This document shows, piece after piece, positions 33,609 through 41,878 of a DNA stretch of 43,979 nt. Location: NCBI GenBank assembly GCA_024277255.1, contig JAJRVQ010000048.1, positions 42,501-86,479 of the forward strand, given 5' to 3'. A program made the translations under genes and the position numbers. The notes under the pieces are model-generated. The model was not told where the DNA came from and searched no databases. It saw only the letters and a list, made by a program, of their open reading frames with translations. Numbering within the stretch: position 1 is the stretch's first letter; the number at the start of each line of letters is the position of its first letter. This DNA comes from Acidobacteriota bacterium (GTDB lineage Bacteria > Acidobacteriota > Thermoanaerobaculia > Multivoradales > SZUA-115).

Positions 33609-35717
33609 ATGCCACAAGATGAGCGCTCTGTTCGTACCGGTTGGGTTTCGGCGCTGTCGCGCCTCATCCTGGCCGCTCTCGTCTTCGAAACCATCACCGG
33701 CTTGGTGATCACCTTCGCCACCTTCCACGCGGCCGTCCAGTGGACGGTACTCATTCACACGGCGATCGGGCTGGTCGCGCTGATCCCGCTGACCTGGTAT
33801 CTGTTCGCCCACTGGCTCGACTACAAGCGCTACAGCATGTCGGACTCCGTGCTGCTCGGCTACGTCGGCGGCATCGCTCTGTTGCTGTGCGCCGTATCCG
33901 GTCTGGTGGTGACTTGGCAGGGCGCTTTCGGCATTCGCATGTCGCCTCTATGGCGCAACATTCACCTCTATTCGACCTTCGCCATGCTGGCGGCCAGCCT
34001 GCCCCATGCGCTTCTGGTCTATTTCCGCTACGGCGCCAAGCGGGGGTCTCTGCACGCCGGAGGTCTCCTGGCCCGGATCGGTGGCTGGGCGGTACTGGGT
34101 GTGGCGGTGATCGCCGGGTTGACGATGGCCTACGGCGGCAATCGGTACGTCAACGAGTTCCCGGAGGACTACAACTATCTCTACGGCGAAGATCGGCCTT
34201 TCGCGCCGAGCTTGGCGACAACGGTGACCGGTGGTGCTCTGGACGCCGAATCTCTGGCCGGCTCGGAGTCCTGCGGCACGACCAGCTGCCATACCCAGAT
34301 CGCCGCGGAGTGGAAGGTCAGCGCCCATCGCTGGTCGGCGATGGATCCCTTCTTCCAGAAGGTGCAGAGTGTCATGGCGGAACAGAACGGACCGGAGTCG
34401 ACACGCTACTGCGGCGGCTGTCACGACCCGATATCACTCTTCTCGGGCACCAAGAACATCCTCGTTGAAGATCTCACCGGGCTCCATGGTTTCCAGGAGG
34501 GTGTCTCTTGCTTGAGCTGCCATGCCGTGCGTGAAACCGACCTCCAGGGCAACGCCAACTACGTCATGTCGCAGCCCACCAGCTACCTCTGGCAATGGAG
34601 TTCGCAGCGACCGGCGAAGGCGGTGAGCGACTTCCTCATTCGCACCTATCCGGACGAACACGCCAAGCTCTCCAAGCGCGTCTACAAGGCCCCTGAGTAC
34701 TGCGCGGCCTGCCACAAGCAGTTCATCGACGAGGAGGTCAACCGGGTCGGTTGGGTACAGCTGCAGAATCAATACGACAACTGGAAGGCCAGCCACTGGT
34801 TCACCGAGGGCGACCCGACGAAGACCATCGAGTGCCGCGAGTGCCACATGCCGTTGGTGGCTTCGACCGACCCGGCGGCGGGGGACTCCACGGACTACAA
34901 CCGCACCCCGTCGGATGGCATGCACCGCAGCCATCGCTTCCTGGGCGCCAACAGCATGGTGCCGGCGATGTTGAAGCTCGACGGCTGGGAGAAGCAACGA
35001 CAGCTGACCGAGCAGTGGTTGCGGGGCACCTTCGCGGTGCCGGAGATCGCCGAGAAATGGCGTGAGGGGCCGGTGGTCCAAATGGCGCTCGACGTACCGG
35101 ACAGCGCGACTCCTGGCGAAAAGATTCCGCTGCGGCTCATTCTCACCGCCAACAAGGTCGGCCACGACTTCCCGACCGGACCGCTCGACATCATCCAGAG
35201 TTGGGTCGAATTGCACGTCTACGACCCCGCGGGCGAGGAGATCTTCTCCTCCGGCACGGTGGACGAGAATCATTTCATCGAGCCCGGGAGCTTCCTGTTC
35301 AAGGCCGAACCGGTGGATCAATACGGCAATCTCATCGACCGCCACAATCTCTGGGAGATGGTCGGAGTCCGCTTCCGCCGCGCCATCTTCCCCGGCTATT
35401 CCGACACCGTCGAGTACATGGTCGATTGCCCAACCGCGGTGATGCCGGGTCGAGGTCCGGCGCGTATCAAAGGGGAAGACGAACTGCGCGAGGTCGAGTT
35501 CGAAGTACCACCGGGAGGCGGTGAGTACCGGGTGGTCGCCTCCTTGCTCTACAGGAAGGTCGACCAGTACCTGGTCAACTTCATGCTCGGCGACGACTCG
35601 GGCATCACGGCTCCGGTGGTCGAGATGAACCGGGTCGAGGCGACCTTCGGCGTCGGCGGTCAGCAGGCCCAGCTGGCACCGCGCTCGGGTGACCCGGCAG
35701 CCACCGCCGCGAAATGA
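33609..35717 (+). CDS. Membrane multihaem cytochrome, fused b-type and c-type domains
   Basis: From ATG 33609 (GAGGGG upstream) the product has 702 residues. The first 190 form four or five transmembrane helices with paired His residues (LIHTAIGL, IHLYSTF, PHALLVYF), typical of a b-type haem anchor. The rest is periplasmic: a CX4CH site (Cys222, CGTTSCH) and four CXXCH sites (Cys268, 301, 365, 409). The spacing resembles cytochrome c554/NrfB-like multihaem proteins. A C-terminal beta-sandwich contains KVGHDFPTGPLD, seen in other such proteins. I infer a membrane electron-transfer protein that takes electrons from or gives them to quinones. The stop codon overlaps the ASPIC/UnbV start as ATGA, so the two products are translated together. 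Confidence 0.85.
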   Translation: MPQDERSVRTGWVSALSRLILAALVFETITGLVITFATFHAAVQWTVLIHTAIGLVALIPLTWYLFAHWLDYKRYSMSDSVLLGYVGGIALLLCAVSGLVVTWQGAFGIRMSPLWRNIHLYSTFAMLAASLPHALLVYFRYGAKRGSLHAGGLLARIGGWAVLGVAVIAGLTMAYGGNRYVNEFPEDYNYLYGEDRPFAPSLATTVTGGALDAESLAGSESCGTTSCHTQIAAEWKVSAHRWSAMDPFFQKVQSVMAEQNGPESTRYCGGCHDPISLFSGTKNILVEDLTGLHGFQEGVSCLSCHAVRETDLQGNANYVMSQPTSYLWQWSSQRPAKAVSDFLIRTYPDEHAKLSKRVYKAPEYCAACHKQFIDEEVNRVGWVQLQNQYDNWKASHWFTEGDPTKTIECRECHMPLVASTDPAAGDSTDYNRTPSDGMHRSHRFLGANSMVPAMLKLDGWEKQRQLTEQWLRGTFAVPEIAEKWREGPVVQMALDVPDSATPGEKIPLRLILTANKVGHDFPTGPLDIIQSWVELHVYDPAGEEIFSSGTVDENHFIEPGSFLFKAEPVDQYGNLIDRHNLWEMVGVRFRRAIFPGYSDTVEYMVDCPTAVMPGRGPARIKGEDELREVEFEVPPGGGEYRVVASLLYRKVDQYLVNFMLGDDSGITAPVVEMNRVEATFGVGGQQAQLAPRSGDPAATAAK

Positions 35718-36634
35718 GCGATCGACCGGGTCCAGGGGCGGGAGGCGGGCAGGCGAACTCGAAAAAGGCGAAGCCCGGAGGAAGGCGAGGAGGGCGCCGG
35801 AAGCGGCGCCTCCGACGCACCGCTCTCGTCGTCGTGGCGGTCGTGGTCTCGGTGGTAACGCTCGCCACCTGGCTCTACCTGCGCGGCCGCCCCGACGTCC
35901 GGCGGCCCGGCGAACATCTGCCGGAGATCACCCGGAGGCTCGCCGCCGACCTGCCCGAGGAGGCTCCGCTTCCGCGGTTCACCGACGTCACGGAGGAGGC
36001 CGGGTTGGGCGCCTTCAGCACCTTTGCCGGCGCGCGCTCCTCGCAGCTGCCCGAGGACATGGGAGCGGGAGCCGCCTGGGGCGACTACGACAACGATGGG
36101 GACGACGATCTGTTCCTGGTCGGCGCCGGCGGCACGATGACCGCGGACGCGGCTTCTTGGGCTGCATCCGAACTCTACGAAAACCTCGGCGACGGCACCT
36201 TCGAACGCGATGACGATTTTCCCGAGACGCGCATTCTCGGCATGGGTGCGGCCTGGGGCGACTACGACGGAGATGGTTGGCTCGATCTGGCCCTCACCGG
36301 CATCGATTCGCTCCTCCTCTTTCGCAATCGACAGGGGCAGTTCGAGCGCGACGAAACACTGACCCGGGAAGGCTACTGGGCCGGTGCCTCCTGGGCCGAC
36401 TTCGACAACGACGGCGATCTCGACCTCTACGTCTGCGGCTACGTCCAGTACGAGCCCGCTCGCGGCGGCCAGCAACGGGTCTCCGACCAGTACGGCACCG
36501 CGGTGCCCTACACCCTCAACCCGGCCTCGTTCGATCCCGAGCCCAACTTACTGTTCGAGAATGACGGGCACGGAAGCTTCTCCGAAGTTGCGCTGCAATG
36601 GGGCATCTCCAACCCGGGCGGCCGCAGCCTCTAG
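35714..36634 (+). CDS. ASPIC/UnbV-TPR protein, N-terminal part before an in-frame TAG
   Basis: The 306-residue part starts with an Arg/Lys-rich segment and a membrane anchor (RTALVVVAVVVSVVTLATWL, about 35-54). Three FG-GAP/VCBS-type calcium-binding repeats follow, seen as AWGDYDNDGDDDLFLVG, AWGDYDGDGWLDLALTG and SWADFDNDGDLDLYVCG. The frame stops at TAG (36632-36634) in the middle of the next repeat (RSL-stop-ALWHDFDEDG). The same frame continues uninterrupted to 38284, so this is one gene split by a single nonsense codon, recoding, or a sequencing error. The start overlaps the cytochrome stop codon. Confidence 0.8.
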   Translation: MSDRPGPGAGGGQANSKKAKPGGRRGGRRKRRLRRTALVVVAVVVSVVTLATWLYLRGRPDVRRPGEHLPEITRRLAADLPEEAPLPRFTDVTEEAGLGAFSTFAGARSSQLPEDMGAGAAWGDYDNDGDDDLFLVGAGGTMTADAASWAASELYENLGDGTFERDDDFPETRILGMGAAWGDYDGDGWLDLALTGIDSLLLFRNRQGQFERDETLTREGYWAGASWADFDNDGDLDLYVCGYVQYEPARGGQQRVSDQYGTAVPYTLNPASFDPEPNLLFENDGHGSFSEVALQWGISNPGGRSL

Positions 36635-36637
36635 GCC

Positions 36638-38284
36638 TTGTGGCACGACTTCGACGAGGATGGCCGGCTCGATCTCTACGTCGCCAACGACATCTCGGAC
36701 AACGCTCTCTATTTGAACCGCGGCGACACCTTCGCCGACGCCGGCCTCGCGGCGTGGGTCGCCGACTACCGCGGCGCCATGGGTCTCGCCGTCGGCGACT
36801 GGAACCGTGACGGGGACGACGATCTCTTCGTCACCCACTGGATCGCGCAGGAAAACGCTCTCTACGACTCGCGACTGATGGCTGCGACCTCCAACCCGGC
36901 AGTGGGCGAGGCTACCATGCAACGGTCGCCGCTGACCTTCTCCGATGTCGCATCGCCGATGGGGCTGGGACAGATCGCCCTGCAATCGATCGGCTGGGGC
37001 ACCGCCTTCACCGATTTCGACCACGATGGTTGGCTCGATCTGGTGGTCGTCAACGGCAGCACCTTCGAGACCGACGGGCAACCGCCGGCGCTCGAAGCTC
37101 AAAGAGCCTTCCTCCTGTGGAACAATTTGGGCAAAGGATTCCACGACCTGGCACCACTCAGCGAAGAGCTGGCGCAGCCGCGAGTCGGCCGCGGCCTGGC
37201 GCTTTCGGACTTCGATCGCGACGGCGATGTCGACATCCTCATGGTGACCCTCGATGACGGCGTACACCTGCTGCGCAACGAGATGGCCAAGGGCAATTGG
37301 ATCGCGCTCAACCTCAAGCGGCCGGGTCGCGGAGCGAGCCGCGGCGAAGGCTCGACGGTGATCGCGACGGTGGCTGGCAACCGGCTGCGGCGCACCGTTT
37401 CCGGCGGCTCCTACCTGTCGCAGGACAGCAGCACCCTGCACTTGGGACTGGGCGAGGCCACGCGCGTCGACGCATTGGAAGTTCGCTGGCTCGGAGGAAA
37501 GAGTGAGAATTTCGGCCCTCTCGAGGCCAACGCACGGTGGGAGCTGGTGGAGGGTGAGTCTTCACCTCGGCGGGTGACGGTGCTGAGCCGGCGCGAGCGA
37601 GTGACGGCGTTCTGGGAAATCCAGCGGGCGGCGATGGACGCGATGAAGCGCGACGGCGACGCGCCCCGGGCGATGACACTCTTTCGCCAAGCGCTCGAAC
37701 TCAACCCCGACCACGAGGACTCTCGCTACTACCTCGCCAACCTGCTGGCTTCCGACGGCGATCTCGCGGCGGCCCAGGCCGAATTCGCCATCCTCCTCGA
37801 GCGCAACCCGAGAAGTCATCGCGGTCTCAAACAGTGGGGCATCCTCAAAGCGCTGCACGCGAGCGGCGAGGAGGATCTGATGGAGGCCGAAAGGGCATTG
37901 CAGCGAGCACTCGAGGTCAATCCCGAAGGGACCGGGAGTCTGCTCGCTCTCGGCGAAGTGGCGCTCCTGCGTGGCGATCTCCCTGCCGCTGACGATCGCT
38001 TCGCGAGGGTCTGCCGGTCGAATCCGCGCGCCGTCGGCGGCTTCTTCCTGCGCGCATTCGTCCACTGGCGCCGCGGCGACCGCGCCGGCGCCGAGCGGTT
38101 GCTGGCGGCGGCGAAAGTGGCTCGCGGCGAAGACTGGAAGCCCGAGGGCGCGGTGGCCGAAGGCGACGTAAAGTTCCGGATGCACCGTGAGGAAAGCCCT
38201 CTGTCGCGCTTCTGGGAAAGCTGGAACGGCGGCTCCGAACCGAACACCGCCTTCAAGGATCTCGACGAATACCTACCGGAGTAG
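36638..38284 (+). CDS. ASPIC/UnbV-TPR protein, C-terminal part after an in-frame TAG
   Basis: This is the continuation in the same frame, opening at TTG 36638, though no ribosome-binding site supports a real start there. It holds four more FG-GAP-type repeats (HDFDEDGRLDLYVAND, GDWNRDGDDDLFVTHW, TDFDHDGWLDLVVVNG, SDFDRDGDVDILMVT). The ASPIC/UnbV domain follows (NRLRRTVSGGSYLSQ and LHLGLGEATRVDALEVRW). The last 200 residues are tetratricopeptide repeats (DAPRAMTLFRQALELNPDH; ALQRALEVNPEGTGSLL). Read through the TAG, the whole protein would have 856 residues. Its stop codon lies inside the first unit of a tandem repeat. Confidence 0.8.
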   Translation: MWHDFDEDGRLDLYVANDISDNALYLNRGDTFADAGLAAWVADYRGAMGLAVGDWNRDGDDDLFVTHWIAQENALYDSRLMAATSNPAVGEATMQRSPLTFSDVASPMGLGQIALQSIGWGTAFTDFDHDGWLDLVVVNGSTFETDGQPPALEAQRAFLLWNNLGKGFHDLAPLSEELAQPRVGRGLALSDFDRDGDVDILMVTLDDGVHLLRNEMAKGNWIALNLKRPGRGASRGEGSTVIATVAGNRLRRTVSGGSYLSQDSSTLHLGLGEATRVDALEVRWLGGKSENFGPLEANARWELVEGESSPRRVTVLSRRERVTAFWEIQRAAMDAMKRDGDAPRAMTLFRQALELNPDHEDSRYYLANLLASDGDLAAAQAEFAILLERNPRSHRGLKQWGILKALHASGEEDLMEAERALQRALEVNPEGTGSLLALGEVALLRGDLPAADDRFARVCRSNPRAVGGFFLRAFVHWRRGDRAGAERLLAAAKVARGEDWKPEGAVAEGDVKFRMHREESPLSRFWESWNGGSEPNTAFKDLDEYLPE

Positions 38285-38450
38285 GCCTCACCCGTTTCGG
38301 AGGTCCCGGAGTAGGCCTCACCCGTTTCGGAGGTCCCTCGCGATCGCCAGAGTAGGCCTCACCCGTTTCGGAGGTCCCTCGCGATCGCCAGAGTAGGCCT
38401 CACCGGGCCGGAGTAGGCCTCACCCGTTTCGGAGGTCCCTCGCGATCGCA
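38277..38450. repeat. Tandem repeat between convergent genes
   Basis: The word gtaggcctcacc starts at 38281, 38311, 38352, 38393 and 38413, giving periods of 30, 41, 41 and 20. Four units continue as cgtttcggaggtccc; the fourth in order is cut short. The 41-base units include tcgcgatcgc, with the palindrome GCGATCGC. GGCCTC and GAGGTCC within a unit can form a short stem. The first unit supplies the last two codons and stop of the ASPIC/UnbV gene. Confidence 0.85.
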
Positions 38451-38476
38451 GCCCAGCTCCTCAGCGATTCTGACGC

Positions 38477-41400
38477 CTATCTCGCCAATTCCACGGGTTG
38501 AGGCACGGCCACGGCGGGCACTCCCGCTGCTTCGAGTACGGCGTTGAGTTGCGTGACTTCGGTCTCAAAGTGGCGGTTGATGCGGTCGAGAGCCTCGTCG
38601 AATTCGGCCGACAGCTCCTCCAAGAGATCCTGCTGCGCCTGCGTCGGAGCTGCGAACTGGTCGTCCACACTGCCGAACAGGCTGTCGAGTCTCTCGCTGA
38701 GCCGCGGCCCCTGGCTCCAGAAGGGAGTGCCTTCGGTTCGCGACAGGCTCTCCGTCAACTCCTTGGCTGCGGCGTCGTACTCTTTCCACTTCGCTTCAGC
38801 CTCTGGCGACAGCTCTATTTCCATCCTCTTCGCCGTCTCGCGGCGTTCTTCGAGCTGAGCTTTCAGCTGGTCGAGCCCTTTAAGCCCTCGGTTCAGGGCG
38901 CTGCGCATGGCGTGCAAACGCAGCGCCGCGTCGAACTGCGCCTGGAGCGCCGCCGTGGTAACGCCGACGGTCGGGTCGACCTCCACTTCGATCGGTACCT
39001 CCTGGCTCTCCTCGTCGAGGGTCATGCGGGCGGTGTAGGTGCCGGGGAGCACCCGCGGACCACGCGGGCCGCCGCGGAATTCCACCACCGCCGGATCCGG
39101 CGGACGGCGGGCCTCGGGCGGGTCCATCGACAGGTCCCACGCGGTGCGGTTGAGCCCGGCCTTGGTGGGGAGCTTCTTCGCGTCGAGGGTACGGATCACC
39201 GCTCCCGACGCATCGAGGATCTCGATCTTCAATGGACTTTCTTCCGCCGAACTTCCATTCTCGGCGGAAGCCTCCTCCATCGGCTTCCCGGTGTGGCCGT
39301 TGTCACTCTTGTCGCCGTTGTCGTCCGGCTTGCCCTTCTTCGGCTTCTCGATCTCCTCTTTGAGGTAGTAGGTGAGGATCGCACCGGGCGGAGGGTTGGG
39401 GGCGCGGTGGCGTTTGTCGCCCAGGCCGTAGCGGGTGAATCGCGCCGGAAAGCGCAGCGCCGGGCGCGCCGCGAAGAGGTGGAAGGGCGCGGCAGCGATC
39501 TGGTCGGACCACTGTTGCAGCGGTGTGGCGTCGTCGAACACCCAGATCGCCCGACCGTGAGTGCCCACGATCAGGTCGTTGAGCCGGTCGTGGATCAGCA
39601 CGTCGTGCACCGCCACGGTGGGCAAGTTCCCGAGGTGGTGGCGCGACCAACTCTGACCCCGATCGTACGAGGCGTAGAGGCCGAGCTCGGTGCCCAGCCA
39701 CAGCAGGTCATGGTTTTTCGGGTCCTCGCGCAGCACCCAGGCCCAGGCGGTGTCGGGAAGACCCACGGTCGACAACCGCCGCCAGCTCTCACCGAAGTCG
39801 TCGGTGCGGTACAGGTGCGAGCGCAGGTCGTCGAAGAGGTGACGGTCGAAAGTGGCGTAGGCAGTGCCGGCGGCGGTGGCCGAAGGTTCGAGGTGGGAGA
39901 CGGGCGAGAACTCCGCAAGGCCACGGAGGTTGCCGGTGACGTTGTGCCAACTCTCGCCGGCGTTGCGACTGACCTGCACGTTGCCGTCGTCGGTTCCCGC
40001 CCACAGCACCCCGGCTTCGACCGGCGACTCGGCCAGACTGATGATCGTGCAGTGGTACTCGGCGGTGGTGTTCTCGTGCCACGCCGGGCCGCCCGCCGGC
40101 CCCTGCTTGTCTTCGTCGTCGGTGGTGAGATCGGGCGAGATCCGCTGCCAAGTGTCGCCGAAGTCGGTGGTCTTGAACACCACGTTGCCGGCAAAGTAGA
40201 CGATGTTCGCATCGTGCGGTGAAGCGACGATCGGCGCATCCCAGTTGAATCGGTACTCCAGATCACCGGCCGGGCCGCCATCATTGCGCCGCGGCTGCGG
40301 CGAGACGTCGATCTGCTGCCGGGTGGTCATATCGGTGCGCACGATGCCGCCGGCCTGCGACTCGGAGAGGAAGAGGTCGACCTGCGTCGGGTGCGGCACC
40401 ACGAAGTAGGCATCGCCGAAACTCATCATCCGCCAGTCGTCCTCGAGGATTCCGGCCGGCTCGCGGGTGCGGCTGGGGCCATACCAGGTGCCGTTGTCTT
40501 GCAGCCCGCCGCCCAGGTAATAGAACGGCTGGCGATGGTCGTAGAACAGCTGGTAGAACTGACCGATCGGCAGGTTGCGGATCGGCTCCCAACTCTTGCC
40601 GCGATCGTAGGAAACGGCCACCCCGCCGTCCTGGCCCTGCCACATGCGGCGCGGGTTCTCGGGATCGATCCACAGCGCGTGGTAGTCGACATGGGTCGAG
40701 CGCGAAATGCGCTGCCAGCCCTTGCCGCCGTCGACCGACAGGAAGAGCCTGGACGACACGGCGTAGACCCGGTCGGCGTTGGCCGGATCGATCCGCAGAT
40801 CGGTGTAGTAGAGGCCGCGCGAGACGATGCGCACATCCTGAGAGACCCGCTCGAAGGTCTCGCCGCGGTCGGCGGAGCGATAAAGCGTGCCTTCGTCCGA
40901 CTCGGTCATCACGTAAACCACCTCGGGGTCCGAGGGCGCCACCTTGACGGCGATCCGGCCGACCACCCCCTCGGGCAAGCCCTCTTCGAGCTTCGTCCAG
41001 CTATCGCCGCCGTCGACCGACTTCCAGACACCACCCTCCTGTGAGCCGGTGGTGTGGGCCCAAGGCTTGCGGTCGAAGTGCCAGAAGGCAGCGTAGAGGA
41101 TCAGCGGGTTGCTCGGGTCCATGTCCATGTCCGAGACGCCGTGCCGATCGTCGACGTAGAGCACCTTCTCCCAGCTGGCACCGCCATCGCGCGAGCGAAA
41201 GACCCCGCGCTCTTCGTTGGGCCCGGAGAAATGGCCCATGGCGCCGACGTAGACCACATCCGGGTCTACGGGCGAGACCAGCACGCGCGAGATGTGGCGA
41301 CTCTCTTCGAGGCCGAGGTGGGTCCAGCTCTGGCCGCCGTCGGTCGTCTTGTAAACGCCGTTGCCGAAGGAGACGGAGTTGCGGGCGTTGGCCTCGCCCG

Positions 41401-41752
41401 AACCGACATAGACCACGTCCGGATTCGAGCGCGCCACCCCCAGGTCGCCGATCGAGGCGATCGGCTGATCGTCGAAGATCGGCTCGAAGGTCAGACCGCC
41501 GTCGGTCGTCTTCCACACACCGCCCGAGGCCGCCCCCACGTAGACCACGTTCGGGTTGCCCGGAATCCCTTCCACGTCCGCCACCCGCCCCGACATGTTG
41601 ACCGGGCCGATCGGGCGGAATTCGAGATTGGCGAACGACGAATCTTTATCGCCCTCCTCACCCTCGACCGGCGCGATCCCGGCGAACAATAGCGCCACCA
41701 AGGCGAGTATTCCAAGGGCCAAACTCCTCCGACCGGAAGCCGAATCCTGCAT
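38477..41752 (-). CDS. Secreted sortilin-like beta-propeller protein
   Basis: The 1091-residue protein has a signal peptide (about 1-31, ending GIAPVEG). It then has many BNR/sortilin-type blades such as GGVWKTTDGGLTFEPIFDDQ, GVYKTTDGGQSWTHLGL, GVFRSRDGGASWEKVLY and LYASYDRGQSWSRHHLGN. These make one or two large propellers up to about residue 750. A Lys/Asp/Ser-rich linker and a beta-sandwich with RTLDAKKLPTKAGLNRTAWDL follow, then a coiled-coil-like helical C-terminus. The GGAGGATG site precedes the ATG. The domain make-up fits VPS10/sortilin-like bacterial proteins of unknown ligand; the earlier annotation as glycosyl hydrolase in such families is not supported by visible catalytic residues. 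Confidence 0.85.
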   Translation of the reverse strand: MQDSASGRRSLALGILALVALLFAGIAPVEGEEGDKDSSFANLEFRPIGPVNMSGRVADVEGIPGNPNVVYVGAASGGVWKTTDGGLTFEPIFDDQPIASIGDLGVARSNPDVVYVGSGEANARNSVSFGNGVYKTTDGGQSWTHLGLEESRHISRVLVSPVDPDVVYVGAMGHFSGPNEERGVFRSRDGGASWEKVLYVDDRHGVSDMDMDPSNPLILYAAFWHFDRKPWAHTTGSQEGGVWKSVDGGDSWTKLEEGLPEGVVGRIAVKVAPSDPEVVYVMTESDEGTLYRSADRGETFERVSQDVRIVSRGLYYTDLRIDPANADRVYAVSSRLFLSVDGGKGWQRISRSTHVDYHALWIDPENPRRMWQGQDGGVAVSYDRGKSWEPIRNLPIGQFYQLFYDHRQPFYYLGGGLQDNGTWYGPSRTREPAGILEDDWRMMSFGDAYFVVPHPTQVDLFLSESQAGGIVRTDMTTRQQIDVSPQPRRNDGGPAGDLEYRFNWDAPIVASPHDANIVYFAGNVVFKTTDFGDTWQRISPDLTTDDEDKQGPAGGPAWHENTTAEYHCTIISLAESPVEAGVLWAGTDDGNVQVSRNAGESWHNVTGNLRGLAEFSPVSHLEPSATAAGTAYATFDRHLFDDLRSHLYRTDDFGESWRRLSTVGLPDTAWAWVLREDPKNHDLLWLGTELGLYASYDRGQSWSRHHLGNLPTVAVHDVLIHDRLNDLIVGTHGRAIWVFDDATPLQQWSDQIAAAPFHLFAARPALRFPARFTRYGLGDKRHRAPNPPPGAILTYYLKEEIEKPKKGKPDDNGDKSDNGHTGKPMEEASAENGSSAEESPLKIEILDASGAVIRTLDAKKLPTKAGLNRTAWDLSMDPPEARRPPDPAVVEFRGGPRGPRVLPGTYTARMTLDEESQEVPIEVEVDPTVGVTTAALQAQFDAALRLHAMRSALNRGLKGLDQLKAQLEERRETAKRMEIELSPEAEAKWKEYDAAAKELTESLSRTEGTPFWSQGPRLSERLDSLFGSVDDQFAAPTQAQQDLLEELSAEFDEALDRINRHFETEVTQLNAVLEAAGVPAVAVPQPVELAR

Positions 41753-41878
41753 CGAACATCCTCCAGGAAACCTGTGGGTAGGAAAAAGGGATGCTAGCAG
41801 AGGGTCGGGTGGGTGGAGCGTGCGCCCGACGTCGTCGGGCGCACGGTGACTGTGGTGGAGACGGTGAAAGAGCGTCGC

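Noticed and set aside
38277..38450. CRISPR array
   Set aside because: Intervals of 30, 41, 41 and 20 bases leave no variable spacers, and the 41-base units are repeats of each other throughout; no cas genes are nearby.
38498..40222. A 574-codon plus-strand frame opposite the sortilin-like gene
   Set aside because: It is antisense to clear propeller repeats and has no motif or start signal.
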